Shown piece after piece: positions 49,615 to 57,564 of a stretch of DNA of 64,000 nucleotides. Position 1 is the first letter of the stretch; every line of letters starts with the position of its first letter. Source of the DNA: Clostridia bacterium (GTDB taxonomy: Bacteria > Bacillota > Clostridia > Oscillospirales > CAG-272); NCBI GenBank assembly GCA_900767415.1, contig CAAFYZ010000028.1, positions 44,808 to 108,807 on the forward strand, written 5' to 3'. Under the pieces are notes generated by a model that saw only the letters and a list, made by a program, of their open reading frames with translations, had not been told where the DNA came from and did not search any database. Made by a program: the position numbers and the translations under genes.

Positions 49615-50898
49615 ATGTTTATCGATCACATTAAAATTTATGTAAAGGCGGGTGACGGCGGGAACGGTGCCGTCTCCTTCCGCCGCGAAAAATACGTCGC
49701 CGCCGGAGGACCCGACGGCGGGGACGGCGGCAGAGGCGGGAACATCGTCTTTCGCGTCGATCCCGGCTCGAATACGCTGCTTTCCTATCGGTATAAGAGA
49801 AAGTTCGTCGCCGAGGGCGGCGGGGACGGCATGGGCGGAAAGATGCACGGCAAGAACGGTGCGGACACGGTTCTGCCCGTCCCTCCCGGCACTCTGATCC
49901 GTGACGCGGCGAGCGGCAAGATCATTTTCGACATGGCGAACGCCGACGAATTCATTCTCTGCCGCGGGGGCAGAGGCGGCTTCGGCAACCGTCATTTTGC
50001 CACGCCGACAAGACAGATCCCGCGCTTTGCCAAGAGCGGGACGAAAGGGGAAGAGCGGGAGGTTCTCCTGGAACTGAAGATGCTCGCCGAAGTGGGACTT
50101 GTCGGTTTCCCGAACGTCGGTAAATCCTCGATTCTCTCCCGCATCTCCGCCGCGAAGCCGAAGATCGCCGATTATCATTTTACCACCCTTTCGCCGAATC
50201 TCGGCGTCGTACGGACGGGAGAGGGGAAGGGATTCCTTGCCGCCGATATTCCCGGTCTGATCGAGGGGGCATCCGACGGCGCGGGGCTCGGACACGAATT
50301 TCTCCGTCATATCGACCGTTGCCGTCTGCTCCTTCACGTGGTAGACGCATCGGCACAGGACGGGCGCGATCCGCTCGACGATATCGATAAGATCGACGCA
50401 GAACTGGAAAAGTATTCCGAAGAGCTCGGCACGAGAGTGCAGATTCTCGTGGCGAACAAGTCGGACGCCGTCCCCGAAGACGCACCGATTCGCGAGGAAC
50501 TCCGCGCGTATGCGAAAAAACTCGGGCGGGAGATCGTCTTCGTCTCCGCCGCGACGGGGGAAGGACTGGATACGCTGGTAAGACTTGCCGAAAAGACGCT
50601 GAAGGATCTGCCGGAGCTGACCGTTTACGAACCCGAGATCACCCCGGAAGAAGAGGCGGCGGCGAGTACGGCGGGCACCCGTGAGACAACGGTGCGCGTT
50701 GAAAATGGCGTCTTTTATGTGGAGGGCGAATGGCTCCGCAATTTCATGGGACAGATCAACTTCGACGATTACGAATCGCTGAACTTCTTTCAGCGCGTCC
50801 TTCTGAAAAACGGCGTCATCGACAAACTGCGCGAGGCGGGTGTCAAAGAAGGAGACACGGTGAATATTTACGACTTCGAGTTCGAGTTCGTCTATTGA
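49615..50898 (+). CDS. obg: GTPase ObgE/CgtA
   Basis: 427 aa. Glycine-rich Obg fold (FIDHIKIYVKAGDGGNGAVSFRREKYV...GGRGGFGN), G domain (LVGFPNVGKSSILSRI, FTTLSPNLGVV, DIPGLIEGASDGAGLG, NKSD), and the C-terminal OCT domain (residues about 345-427). Links GTP level to ribosome assembly, and in Bacillus to sporulation. Start 49615 with AGAGGAAA, 68 bp after der. Confidence 0.96.
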   Translation: MFIDHIKIYVKAGDGGNGAVSFRREKYVAAGGPDGGDGGRGGNIVFRVDPGSNTLLSYRYKRKFVAEGGGDGMGGKMHGKNGADTVLPVPPGTLIRDAASGKIIFDMANADEFILCRGGRGGFGNRHFATPTRQIPRFAKSGTKGEEREVLLELKMLAEVGLVGFPNVGKSSILSRISAAKPKIADYHFTTLSPNLGVVRTGEGKGFLAADIPGLIEGASDGAGLGHEFLRHIDRCRLLLHVVDASAQDGRDPLDDIDKIDAELEKYSEELGTRVQILVANKSDAVPEDAPIREELRAYAKKLGREIVFVSAATGEGLDTLVRLAEKTLKDLPELTVYEPEITPEEEAAASTAGTRETTVRVENGVFYVEGEWLRNFMGQINFDDYESLNFFQRVLLKNGVIDKLREAGVKEGDTVNIYDFEFEFVY

Positions 50899-50916
50899 TA
50901 CGGACGATATAAGAGA

Positions 50917-50954
50917 GAAGGAACCACCATCGGTTTGGATGGCGGTTCCTTTTC
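50917..50954. terminator. Bidirectional terminator
   Basis: Stem 50919-50931 with 50938-50950, one mismatch, then TTTTCG. It sits between convergent obg and gpr. Confidence 0.7.
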
Positions 50955-50957
50955 GTA

Positions 50958-51845
50958 TTATAAGATGACACCGATGGCGGCGTTGATGGAATCGGCGATA
51001 ATTTGCGAACAGTTATTTACAATTTCATCGATATCTTTCGGAGAAACGAAGTATTTTCCTTTTTCGGAAGAGAGATACCGACGGATTCCGTCTTCGCCGA
51101 CGCCGAGTGCACGTGCCGCATCCGCGGCGAGAATGCGCGCGTCGATTACCGTCGGGATACCGACGGCGATCACGGGGACGCCGAGCGTCTCGAACGAAAG
51201 TGCGCGCCGTCGGTTTCCGACGCCGCTCCCCGGGAAGATCCCGGTATCGGAGAGTTGCAGACTCCGCCCGAGCCGTTCTTTTTCCCGCGCGGCGAGAGCG
51301 TCGACGGCGATCACGGCGTCCGGATGGATTTTTTCCGCCACCGCCTCGGCGATTTCGCCGGCGTCCATGCCGCTCTGTGCCGAGACGCCGGGGGAGAGGA
51401 CGGCGATCTCCGCGCAGTCCAGCGCACGGAAGGATTTTCGGTCATAGGCGGCGAGGTGCATGGTGGCGTGTACCCGCTCTGCGACGCGGACGCCGACGGA
51501 GTCGGGGGTCAGTGCGCCGTTGCCGAGTCCGATGACGAGAAAGCGGGTCGGAAAGCTGGGCAATTCGCCGAACAGACCGAGGAGCGCACCGGACAGCTCC
51601 TCCGTCGCACTCTCCCGGAGGTCCTCTTCGCCGTCTTCGGCAGGCAGATGCAGGGTATAGTAACGCCCCATCGGGCGTCCGATGCTCCGCTCCCCCTCGC
51701 AGGAGGTGATCCGGATCCTCTCCCAGACGAGAGAGCCGACCTCCTCGCGTGTGAATTCGACGCCGGGCGCCGCGGGATCCGCCTGTCGGCGCTCACAGGC
51801 GAGATCGGTGTAAAAACTGTCTTTCCTTGTAAAATCCGTTGCCAT
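50958..51845 (-). CDS. gpr: Germination protease Gpr
   Basis: 295 aa spore protease that degrades small acid-soluble proteins at germination. YTDLACERR at the N-terminus is the propeptide region where the enzyme is processed (TDLA), and VIGLGNGALTPDSVGVRVAERV, LSPGVSAQSGMDAGEIAEAVAEKIHPDAVIAVDALAARE in outline and GSGVGNRRRALSFETLGVPVIAVGIPTVIDA are diagnostic of Gpr. Slightly shorter than the Bacillus form. Its promoter looks like a forespore sigma-G site, which fits the biology. Confidence 0.93.
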   Translation of the reverse strand: MATDFTRKDSFYTDLACERRQADPAAPGVEFTREEVGSLVWERIRITSCEGERSIGRPMGRYYTLHLPAEDGEEDLRESATEELSGALLGLFGELPSFPTRFLVIGLGNGALTPDSVGVRVAERVHATMHLAAYDRKSFRALDCAEIAVLSPGVSAQSGMDAGEIAEAVAEKIHPDAVIAVDALAAREKERLGRSLQLSDTGIFPGSGVGNRRRALSFETLGVPVIAVGIPTVIDARILAADAARALGVGEDGIRRYLSSEKGKYFVSPKDIDEIVNNCSQIIADSINAAIGVIL

Positions 51846-51873
51846 GGTTTCTTCCTCCGTTTTTGACTTCTTC

Positions 51874-51902
51874 CAGTATGCCCGCGGGGGAGCGGTTTAT
51901 AC
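51874..51902 (-). promoter_or_regulatory. Sigma-G-like promoter of gpr
   Basis: On the minus strand GTATA (51898-51902), 17-bp spacer, CATACT (51875-51880) plus G. This is close to the forespore sigma-G consensus (GnATR, 17-18 bp, CATnnTA) and no sigma-A site is seen. Confidence 0.65.
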
Positions 51903-52000
51903 GTCGTTCTTTCGGTTTGGGCATTTTTCACAGAAAAAGATACGATGCTTTGTGCAATCTTACGAAAAGCAAAATTCTCCCCGAAAATGCGGGGAGGGGA

Positions 52001-52029
52001 TTGCAAAAGAATAAAAAATATGATAAAAT
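52001..52029 (+). promoter_or_regulatory. Sigma-A promoter of the peptide-binding lipoprotein gene
   Basis: TTGCAA (52001-52006), 17-bp spacer ending ATATGA, TAAAAT (52024-52029). Confidence 0.75.
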
Positions 52030-52069
52030 ATCTTGTATAAAAGGCAACTTATGCTTTTCGGAGGAACGT

Positions 52070-53866
52070 ATGAAAAAAATCGTAAGTCTTATCTTGGTTC
52101 TCTGCCTTTCGCTTGGCATACTGGTTCTTTTGACCGGTTGCGGCGCACCGAAGGACGGGGGACCGCAGATCAAAGTATATCTCGGAGACGAAATTTATGA
52201 TTTCGACCCGACGGACTATTATGCGGACGACAACGCCGCCCAGCTGATGCGTCTGCTCTTCGAACCGCTCTTCTCCCTTGATAAAAACGGAAAGCTTTCC
52301 TGTGCCGCCGCTCAGAGTTACAGAGTGGATAAGGAAGAGCGGGAGATCGTCATCTCGCTCCGCGAATCCTACTGGTCGGACAGCGTGCGTGTCAAAGCGG
52401 AAGATTTTATCTACGCATGGCGCGACCGCATTATGGAACCGAACAACGCCAACCCCGCCGCCGCTCTCTTCTATGACATAGAGGGTGCCGTGGAGGTGAA
52501 GCGCGGCGACGCCTCTCTTTACACCTTCGGCGCGTCGGCGACCGGATTGTACGAAATTACGATCCGTTACCGCGAGGGCGCAGACCCCGCGACCCTTCTT
52601 GCGAACCTTTCGTCCGTTGCGACAGCGCCCGTGCGTGAGGATCTTGCGAAGGCATCTTCTTCGTATTGGACAAAACAGCTGAACACCATGATGACCAACG
52701 GTCCGTTCGCGATCCGCTCGATGAACTACGAGACGGGCGAGTTCGCCGTCCGGCGCAACATCGGCTATCATCAGAAGACGACCGAAGTCAACTACGTCAA
52801 GGAAGTCACGCCGGAATTTCTCGCCTCCTTCTGGGTCGAGAATGTGGGGAAGGTCGATCTGAATTACGCGGCGATTGAAAACAACACGCTTTTCTTTATC
52901 GGGAACGCTTCCACGCCGATGAGCGAAGGCAACGACCTTCTCGCGGACAGAAAAGAAAATGCGAAGCGGGCGACCGTCGTCGATACGCTTTCGACCTATA
53001 CCTATGTATTCAATACCGAAAATCCGCTTTTCGCGGATAAAAACGTGCGCCGCGCTCTCTCGCTCGCCCTTGACCGCGAGGAGATGGCAAAGGCGATTAC
53101 GTTCGCCAAGGCGGCAACCGGTTTTCTTCCCGACACCGTGATCGACACGGCGACGGGGAAGACGTTCCGTAAGGATACTCTCCTCGGTACGGGAGCGGAT
53201 CTTACCGCCGCGAGAGCGGCTCTTGCCGCCGCCGAGATTCCCGCAGGGGTCGCCCGTGCCTTCACGCTGACGGTACAGGACGACGCGGAGAACCGCGCAC
53301 TCGCCGCACTTGCCAAGGCGGCGTGGGAAGAACTCGGATTCACCGTTACCGTAAAATACGCACAGCCCGTAACCCACAAGGTGTACGATGTCTCTACGGG
53401 TGCGGAAGTGGCGATCACCGACTCCGGTATGCAGACACTGATCAAAGAGGCGTCGGTCGGCAAGCGGGACTTCGATGTCATCGGTCTTGACTGGCAGATG
53501 TATTCGAGAGACGCCATGGTTGCGCTCTCCGCCTTTACCTCCGACAGAAACGGGAACGGCACTGCCGATCTCCTCGGCACGCCCGCTTACCGCACGAGCA
53601 TCGGCGGTTATACGAATACCGAGTACGACAAACTGATCAGTGATGCCTTTGCCCTTCCGACGAAGGACAAAGGACGCGCCGATCTTCTTCGTTCGGCGGA
53701 GAAACTGCTTCTTGAAGATATGCCGGTGATCCCCGTTCTCTACGGACAGAACTTCGCGTATATCAGCAATCAGCTCTCCGGTGTAAAGTCGGATGCCTAC
53801 GGCAACTTCTCCTTCACGAAGGCATCGCTGAAGAATTACCGCGATCGCTTCATCGAGGCGGACTGA
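52070..53866 (+). CDS. Peptide ABC transporter substrate-binding lipoprotein (SBP_bac_5)
   Basis: 598 aa, exported lipoprotein: MKKIVSLILVLCLSLGILVLLTGC-type signal with lipobox LLTGC. The body has the family 5 pattern: DPTDYYADDNAAQLMRLLFEPLF, VKAEDFIYAWRDRIMEPNNANPAA in outline, NKAVRRALSLALDREEMAK-like (KNVRRALSLALDREEMAKAI), and MYSRDAMVALSAF, and the end MPVIPVLYGQNFAYIS. Family members bind oligopeptides for OppBCDF. The permease and ATPase genes are not in the window. GGAGGAACGT before ATG 52070. Confidence 0.93.
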   Translation: MKKIVSLILVLCLSLGILVLLTGCGAPKDGGPQIKVYLGDEIYDFDPTDYYADDNAAQLMRLLFEPLFSLDKNGKLSCAAAQSYRVDKEEREIVISLRESYWSDSVRVKAEDFIYAWRDRIMEPNNANPAAALFYDIEGAVEVKRGDASLYTFGASATGLYEITIRYREGADPATLLANLSSVATAPVREDLAKASSSYWTKQLNTMMTNGPFAIRSMNYETGEFAVRRNIGYHQKTTEVNYVKEVTPEFLASFWVENVGKVDLNYAAIENNTLFFIGNASTPMSEGNDLLADRKENAKRATVVDTLSTYTYVFNTENPLFADKNVRRALSLALDREEMAKAITFAKAATGFLPDTVIDTATGKTFRKDTLLGTGADLTAARAALAAAEIPAGVARAFTLTVQDDAENRALAALAKAAWEELGFTVTVKYAQPVTHKVYDVSTGAEVAITDSGMQTLIKEASVGKRDFDVIGLDWQMYSRDAMVALSAFTSDRNGNGTADLLGTPAYRTSIGGYTNTEYDKLISDAFALPTKDKGRADLLRSAEKLLLEDMPVIPVLYGQNFAYISNQLSGVKSDAYGNFSFTKASLKNYRDRFIEAD

Positions 53867-53879
53867 GTCTCATACGATT

Positions 53880-54434
53880 ATGAAAAAAGGAAAGAACTTC
53901 CGCTTGCGGACGCTGACGGACATCAAGGTGTTTCTCCTCTTCCTTCTGGAGAAGATCGCCTATCCGATCGATAAGACCACGCTGATCCGCATTATCGCCG
54001 AAAACACGTATATGCTTTCTTTCGAGTACGACGTGGCGTTTTCGGAACTGGTGGACGACGGACATCTGTACAGCGATACGGTGGACGGCGAGACCTATTA
54101 CATGATCTCGAAGAGCGGACGCATGATAGCGTCGGAACTCTATGACACGCTGGACCCCGCGTTCCGTGAAAAGAGTCTGAACGCCGCCGCCAAATATCTC
54201 TCTCTCGCGAAGAGAGAAGCGGATATCCGTTCCTCGGTGACCGAACTTCCGAACCATCGCTTTGCCGTTCAGATGATCGTCTCGGATGCGACGGGAGAGC
54301 TCATGAATACCACGCTGACCTTTTCGTCGGCGGCAGAGGCGGAAGAGGTGCGCCGCAACTTCGAGGCAAGACCGGACGACATTTATCGCGCGTTCCTTTT
54401 TGCCACAACGCAAAAGATCGCCTATCTGAGATAA
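53880..54434 (+). CDS. DUF4364 family protein
   Basis: 184 aa. A winged-helix-like N-terminus (LTDIKVFLLFLLEKIAYPIDKTTLIRIIAENTYMLSFEYDVAFSELVDDGHLY in outline) as in DUF4364, which is widespread in Clostridia and may bind DNA, followed by an alpha/beta C-terminal half. It starts 13 bp after the peptide-binding lipoprotein, probably one transcript, though the ribosome site (ACGATT) is poor. Function unknown. Confidence 0.82.
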   Translation: MKKGKNFRLRTLTDIKVFLLFLLEKIAYPIDKTTLIRIIAENTYMLSFEYDVAFSELVDDGHLYSDTVDGETYYMISKSGRMIASELYDTLDPAFREKSLNAAAKYLSLAKREADIRSSVTELPNHRFAVQMIVSDATGELMNTTLTFSSAAEAEEVRRNFEARPDDIYRAFLFATTQKIAYLR

Positions 54435-54438
54435 ACCA

Positions 54439-54480
54439 ACCGTCAAAAATGCGGGGCAACGCATTTTTGACGGTTTTCTC
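54439..54480 (+). terminator. Terminator after DUF4364
   Basis: 14-bp perfect stem (54439-54452 with 54461-54474), then TTTTCTC. Confidence 0.85.
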
Positions 54481-54714
54481 TTTGAAAGGCCCCCGTCGGC
54501 ATCGCACGCCGGACGACAAGCCGTAGAAGAGAGACAGCGACCGAGAGCGCGGCAAAGAGAAAGGGAGAAGGTGCGTTTTGTTTTGATAGAAGAGCGTGAA
54601 GTGGGGAAAAAGAGAGAATTCCGTCATTTTTTCTTCGCATTTTCACTTCTTTTTCCTGTTTTTGCCCGAAATTGAAAAAACTTTCACAAAAATTAAAAAA
54701 TTTTAACAAAACAC

Positions 54715-54742
54715 TTGACAAAAATTTATAAAACAGTATAAT
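54715..54742 (+). promoter_or_regulatory. Promoter of the sigma-factor gene
   Basis: TTGACA (54715-54720), 16-bp spacer, TATAAT (54737-54742), with AT-rich upstream sequence that could act as an UP element. Confidence 0.82.
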
Positions 54743-54772
54743 AGAAGATAGAGAAAAAGAAAGGAAGCGAAA

Positions 54773-55351
54773 ATGCGTTCCTATTCCGATGCCGAGATCA
54801 ACGAGCTGATCCGTTCCGTCCGGGACGGGGACGACGAGGCGTTTGCCGAGTTGACCAAGCGCTATATGCCGATGCTCTTGCGTTCGGCGGAGGATCTCTG
54901 CCATGAGAAGATGCCGTCGGCGGAGGCACTTGCGGAGGCGCAGATCGCCCTGCACGATGCCGCACGGAACTATCGGACGGAGCAGGACGCCGTTACTTTC
55001 GGTCTGTATGCGAAGATCTGCGTGTGCCGCCATCTGGCTTCCGCAGTGCGTAAAGAACAGGCGAAGACCCATTCTCTCGATTCGTTGGACGCGGAGAAGG
55101 TTGCCGTCCCCGACGGGATCGAGGCGTCGCTTTTACGCGACGAGGCATATTCCGCACTGCTTCGGCGGATTAAGGATCTTTCGTCTGCGTATGAGTATCG
55201 CGTATTTCTTCTTCTCTGTATTCGCGGCTATTCCGTTTCTCAGACGGCAAAAATGCTGGGTAAAGACGAGAAGTCGGTAGGGAATGCGAGAGATCGCCTG
55301 TTCCGAAGACTCCGTATGCACAAAGAACTTTTGCAAGACGAGAACGATTAG
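54773..55351 (+). CDS. Sigma-70 family RNA polymerase sigma factor
   Basis: 192 aa. Region 2 near the N-terminus (AEINELIRSVRDGDDEAFAELTKRYMPMLLRSAEDL in outline) and region 4 near the end (YRVFLLLCIRGYSVSQTAKMLGKDEKSVGNARDRLFRRLR) with the helix-turn-helix. Compared with SigH it is slightly short. No anti-sigma gene sits beside it. The regulon cannot be guessed. ATG 54773 has AAAGGAAG. Confidence 0.88.
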   Translation: MRSYSDAEINELIRSVRDGDDEAFAELTKRYMPMLLRSAEDLCHEKMPSAEALAEAQIALHDAARNYRTEQDAVTFGLYAKICVCRHLASAVRKEQAKTHSLDSLDAEKVAVPDGIEASLLRDEAYSALLRRIKDLSSAYEYRVFLLLCIRGYSVSQTAKMLGKDEKSVGNARDRLFRRLRMHKELLQDEND

Positions 55352-55360
55352 TATCTATAT

Positions 55361-55422
55361 GCCCAGGTAGCTTAAGGGAGAGCGTTGTTTACAAAGGCGT
55401 CGGTTGGAATCCGTCACGGGCA
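55361..55422 (+). ncRNA. Shortened tRNA-like element in the leader of the zinc-ribbon gene
   Basis: About 62 nt that follow the tRNA plan: GCCC (55361-55364) pairs with GGGC (55418-55421), then TA, a D-arm-like GCTT-AAGGGA-GAGC (55370-55383) with GG, and a T-arm-like GTCGG-TTGGAAT-CCGTC (55399-55415). Only 15 nt (55384-55398) lie between, too short for an anticodon arm plus variable loop, and TTGGAAT replaces TTCGAAT. It is therefore not a working tRNA. It could be a relic, or a structured leader element of the gene that starts 35 bp on. Confidence 0.35.
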
Positions 55423-55456
55423 AAATTACCTATTTTAAGCGAGGAAAAAAGGAACC

Positions 55457-55732
55457 ATGTACCAGGACAAGACATTGAAGTGCAAGGACTGCGGCAATGA
55501 TTTCGTGTTCACTGCAGGTGAGCAGGAATTCTACGCATCGAAGGGCTTTGAGAACGAGCCCCAGAGATGCAAAGAGTGCCGTTCCGCAAGAAAGAACGCG
55601 AGCCGTGGCACCAGAGAGATGTTCAGTGCGGTTTGCGCGAAGTGCGGCAAAGAATGCCAAGTGCCCTTCAAGCCGACCGAAGGTAAGGCGGTTTACTGCA
55701 GCGAGTGCTTCGCCGCAATGAGAAACGCCTGA
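55457..55732 (+). CDS. Zinc-ribbon domain protein
   Basis: 91 aa with two zinc ribbons. The first has CKDC (residues 11-14) and CKEC; the second CAKC and CSEC. The sequence TLKCKDCGNDFVFTAGEQEFYASKGFENEPQRC in outline, RCKECRSARK, is a widespread small protein family without an assigned role, possibly RNA or ribosome linked. Codon use is high-expression like. ATG 55457 after AAAAAAGGAACC. The tRNA-like element lies just upstream. Confidence 0.85.
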   Translation: MYQDKTLKCKDCGNDFVFTAGEQEFYASKGFENEPQRCKECRSARKNASRGTREMFSAVCAKCGKECQVPFKPTEGKAVYCSECFAAMRNA

Positions 55733-56035
55733 TCTCTCTCCAATGGAAAACGAGCATTTTCGAAAGCGAGAATGCTCGTTTTTCGTATCGGGGACTCTGT
55801 ACGGCGTGCGCGCTTTTTCGGAATACAAGGGAGAAAATCACTGCAAAGTGCGTCTGCGATTTTTTCATAGGCGTTGTTTTTTGGTCTGAAAATCTCCTTG
55901 CATTTCGGATTTTAAGAATATTTTTGAAAGAATTGTTTGCATTTTGTCGGTTCTTGACGAAAGTCGGCGTCGGCTCAGTGTGCCGCGCGCCACTCTTTAC
56001 GACAAGACCTCGATTGCATATTGAAAGGAATTTTT
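55733..56035. other. Intergenic region, no gene seen
   Basis: 303 bp after the zinc-ribbon gene: a terminator at 55747-55785, then no recognised structure. A possible weak promoter (TTTACG-17-TATTGA) ends about 10 bp before the ribosome site of the next gene. Confidence 0.5.
55747..55785 (+). terminator. Terminator of the zinc-ribbon gene
   Basis: 16-bp stem with one G-U pair (55747-55762 with 55767-55782), GAAA loop, then TTTTT. Confidence 0.88.
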
Positions 56036-56470
56036 ATGAAAAAAACGGGCAAGATCGTGCTGCTTTCCTTCATCGCGGTACTTTTGATTCTCATCGTCGC
56101 TTTCTTTCTCGTATATCCCGCCTCACCTTTCCCGACGGCACTGCGCTTTCAAAAGGCGGTGGAAGACGACGACAACGATGCGTTTTATACCTGCATTCTC
56201 CCGGACGACCGCGTCTCTGTCCGAAGGATTCAGATGGTGACGGGGGCATCGCTTTCCCGTCTTGTCCAGTATGCGACGAACACGACGGAGCACGACCCGA
56301 AAGAGCGTGTCTTTTACCGCCTGACGGGGTATCGCCGCACGGGAGAGGGCGCGGTGCTTTCCCTTCGCGCGTCGACCGAAGCATCCGGAGAGTGGGACGC
56401 CGAACTCACGATGGTCAGGCAGGGGGGCAAGTGGTATGTCGCCTTGCGCTCACCGGAAAATGCCGACTGA
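56036..56470 (+). CDS. Single-pass membrane protein of unknown function
   Basis: 144 aa. An N-terminal helix (residues 6-28, KIVLLSFIAVLLILIVAFFLVY) and an extracellular domain of about 110 residues with FQKAVEDDDNDAFYTCILPDD, resembling the NTF2-like/DUF4878 plan (short helix, then curved sheet ending GGKWYVALRSPE). No signal cleavage. Start 56036 chosen after AAAGGA; an in-frame TTG five codons upstream lies inside that site. Confidence 0.72.
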   Translation: MKKTGKIVLLSFIAVLLILIVAFFLVYPASPFPTALRFQKAVEDDDNDAFYTCILPDDRVSVRRIQMVTGASLSRLVQYATNTTEHDPKERVFYRLTGYRRTGEGAVLSLRASTEASGEWDAELTMVRQGGKWYVALRSPENAD

Positions 56471-56554
56471 TTTTTATCGCGGTTTCCGTTATTTTACGGA
56501 GACCGCGTTTTTTGTCGCCGAAAAGCGAAAAAGAGAATTTTTTCGCTTTTCCTC

Positions 56555-56583
56555 TATACAAAAAGAAAAATATATGTTATAAT
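56555..56583 (+). promoter_or_regulatory. Promoter of rlmB
   Basis: TATACA (56555-56560), 17-bp spacer, TATAAT (56578-56583). -35 is weak; A-rich spacer. Confidence 0.6.
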
Positions 56584-56679
56584 AATAGAAAGGCGTCGGA
56601 CAGCCCGTGCGCCGAAAGTACCGTGCGGGAATGTTACGATACGCACCGATTCTCCCCGAGGGAGAAGAAAGAGAAACAA

Positions 56680-57519
56680 ATGGAGAAAAAAGAATTCGGC
56701 TTCAATAAAGGGACCGCGAAAACCCAAAGACGCGACCGCCCTCGGAAAAACGAAGGCGACAGACGCTTTTCCGGAGAGGCGGAAGTGCCGGAAAACGTGA
56801 TTTTCGGCAGAAACGCCGTGCGTGAGCTCCTTGCGAGCGAGCGTGACATCGATAAAATCTATATTCAGGCGGGTGAGCGGGAAGGTTCGGTCTGCGTTCT
56901 CCTCGGCGAGGCGGCGGCACGGAAAATTCCGATTCACGAGACGGATCGTCAGAAGTTGGATCAGCTCTCCGGGCACGGTGTCCATCAGGGGATCGTCGCT
57001 TTTGCCGCCGAGAGAAATTACAGCAGCATAGAAGAGATTCTCGCGTATGCCGCCGAGCGGGGGGAAGCACCCTTTCTCATTCTCTGCGACGGCATCGAAG
57101 ATCCCGGCAACCTCGGCGCCGTCATCCGCAGTGCGGAATGCCTCGGCGCGCACGGCGTCGTGATTCCGAAACGCCGCGCCGTCGGCCTCAGTGCCACGGT
57201 GGCAAAGGCGTCTGCCGGAGCGATCGAGTATATGCGTGTTGCCCGCGTGACGAATCTTTCGCAGGCGATGGAAGAACTGAAAGAAAAAGGCGTCTGGATT
57301 TACGGCACCGATATGGGCGGCACGCCGTACGACGAGACCGATTTTCGCGGGGCGGTCGCGCTGGTTCTCGGGAGCGAGGGGAGCGGAATGTCCCGCCTCG
57401 TCAGAGAGAGTTGCGATTTTACCGTTTCCATTCCCATGTGCGGGCATATCGATTCCATGAATGTATCTGCGGCGGGTGCCGTCGTGATGGCGGAAGTCGC
57501 AAGACAGCGGAGAGGATAA
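56680..57519 (+). CDS. rlmB: 23S rRNA 2'-O-ribose methyltransferase RlmB family (SpoU)
   Basis: 279 aa. N-terminal charged extension (about 35 residues), substrate-binding domain (VIFGRNAVRELLASERDIDKIYI), then the SPOUT knot with motif 1 CDGIEDPGNLGAVIRSAECLGAHGVV in outline, motif 2 ALVLGSEGSGMSRLVRESCD and motif 3 VSIPMCGHIDSMNVSAAGAVVMAEVAR. Methylates a guanosine of 23S rRNA in the P-loop region, by family. ATG 56680 lies 13 bp after GGGAGAAG. Confidence 0.9.
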   Translation: MEKKEFGFNKGTAKTQRRDRPRKNEGDRRFSGEAEVPENVIFGRNAVRELLASERDIDKIYIQAGEREGSVCVLLGEAAARKIPIHETDRQKLDQLSGHGVHQGIVAFAAERNYSSIEEILAYAAERGEAPFLILCDGIEDPGNLGAVIRSAECLGAHGVVIPKRRAVGLSATVAKASAGAIEYMRVARVTNLSQAMEELKEKGVWIYGTDMGGTPYDETDFRGAVALVLGSEGSGMSRLVRESCDFTVSIPMCGHIDSMNVSAAGAVVMAEVARQRRG

Positions 57520-57564
57520 CCGTTCGGGATCCCGAAGATCCCATCAGAAAGGAGAGAGCTGACC

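Larger units (their letters stand above)
54435..54772. other. Intergenic region, no gene seen
   Basis: 338 bp after DUF4364. It has a terminator (54439-54480), a middle without structure I recognise, and a very AT-rich final 150 bp leading to the sigma-factor promoter. Confidence 0.6.

Noticed and set aside
55361..55422. Functional tRNA
   Set aside because: No room for an anticodon arm, acceptor stem mismatched at two positions and TTGGAAT in the T loop.
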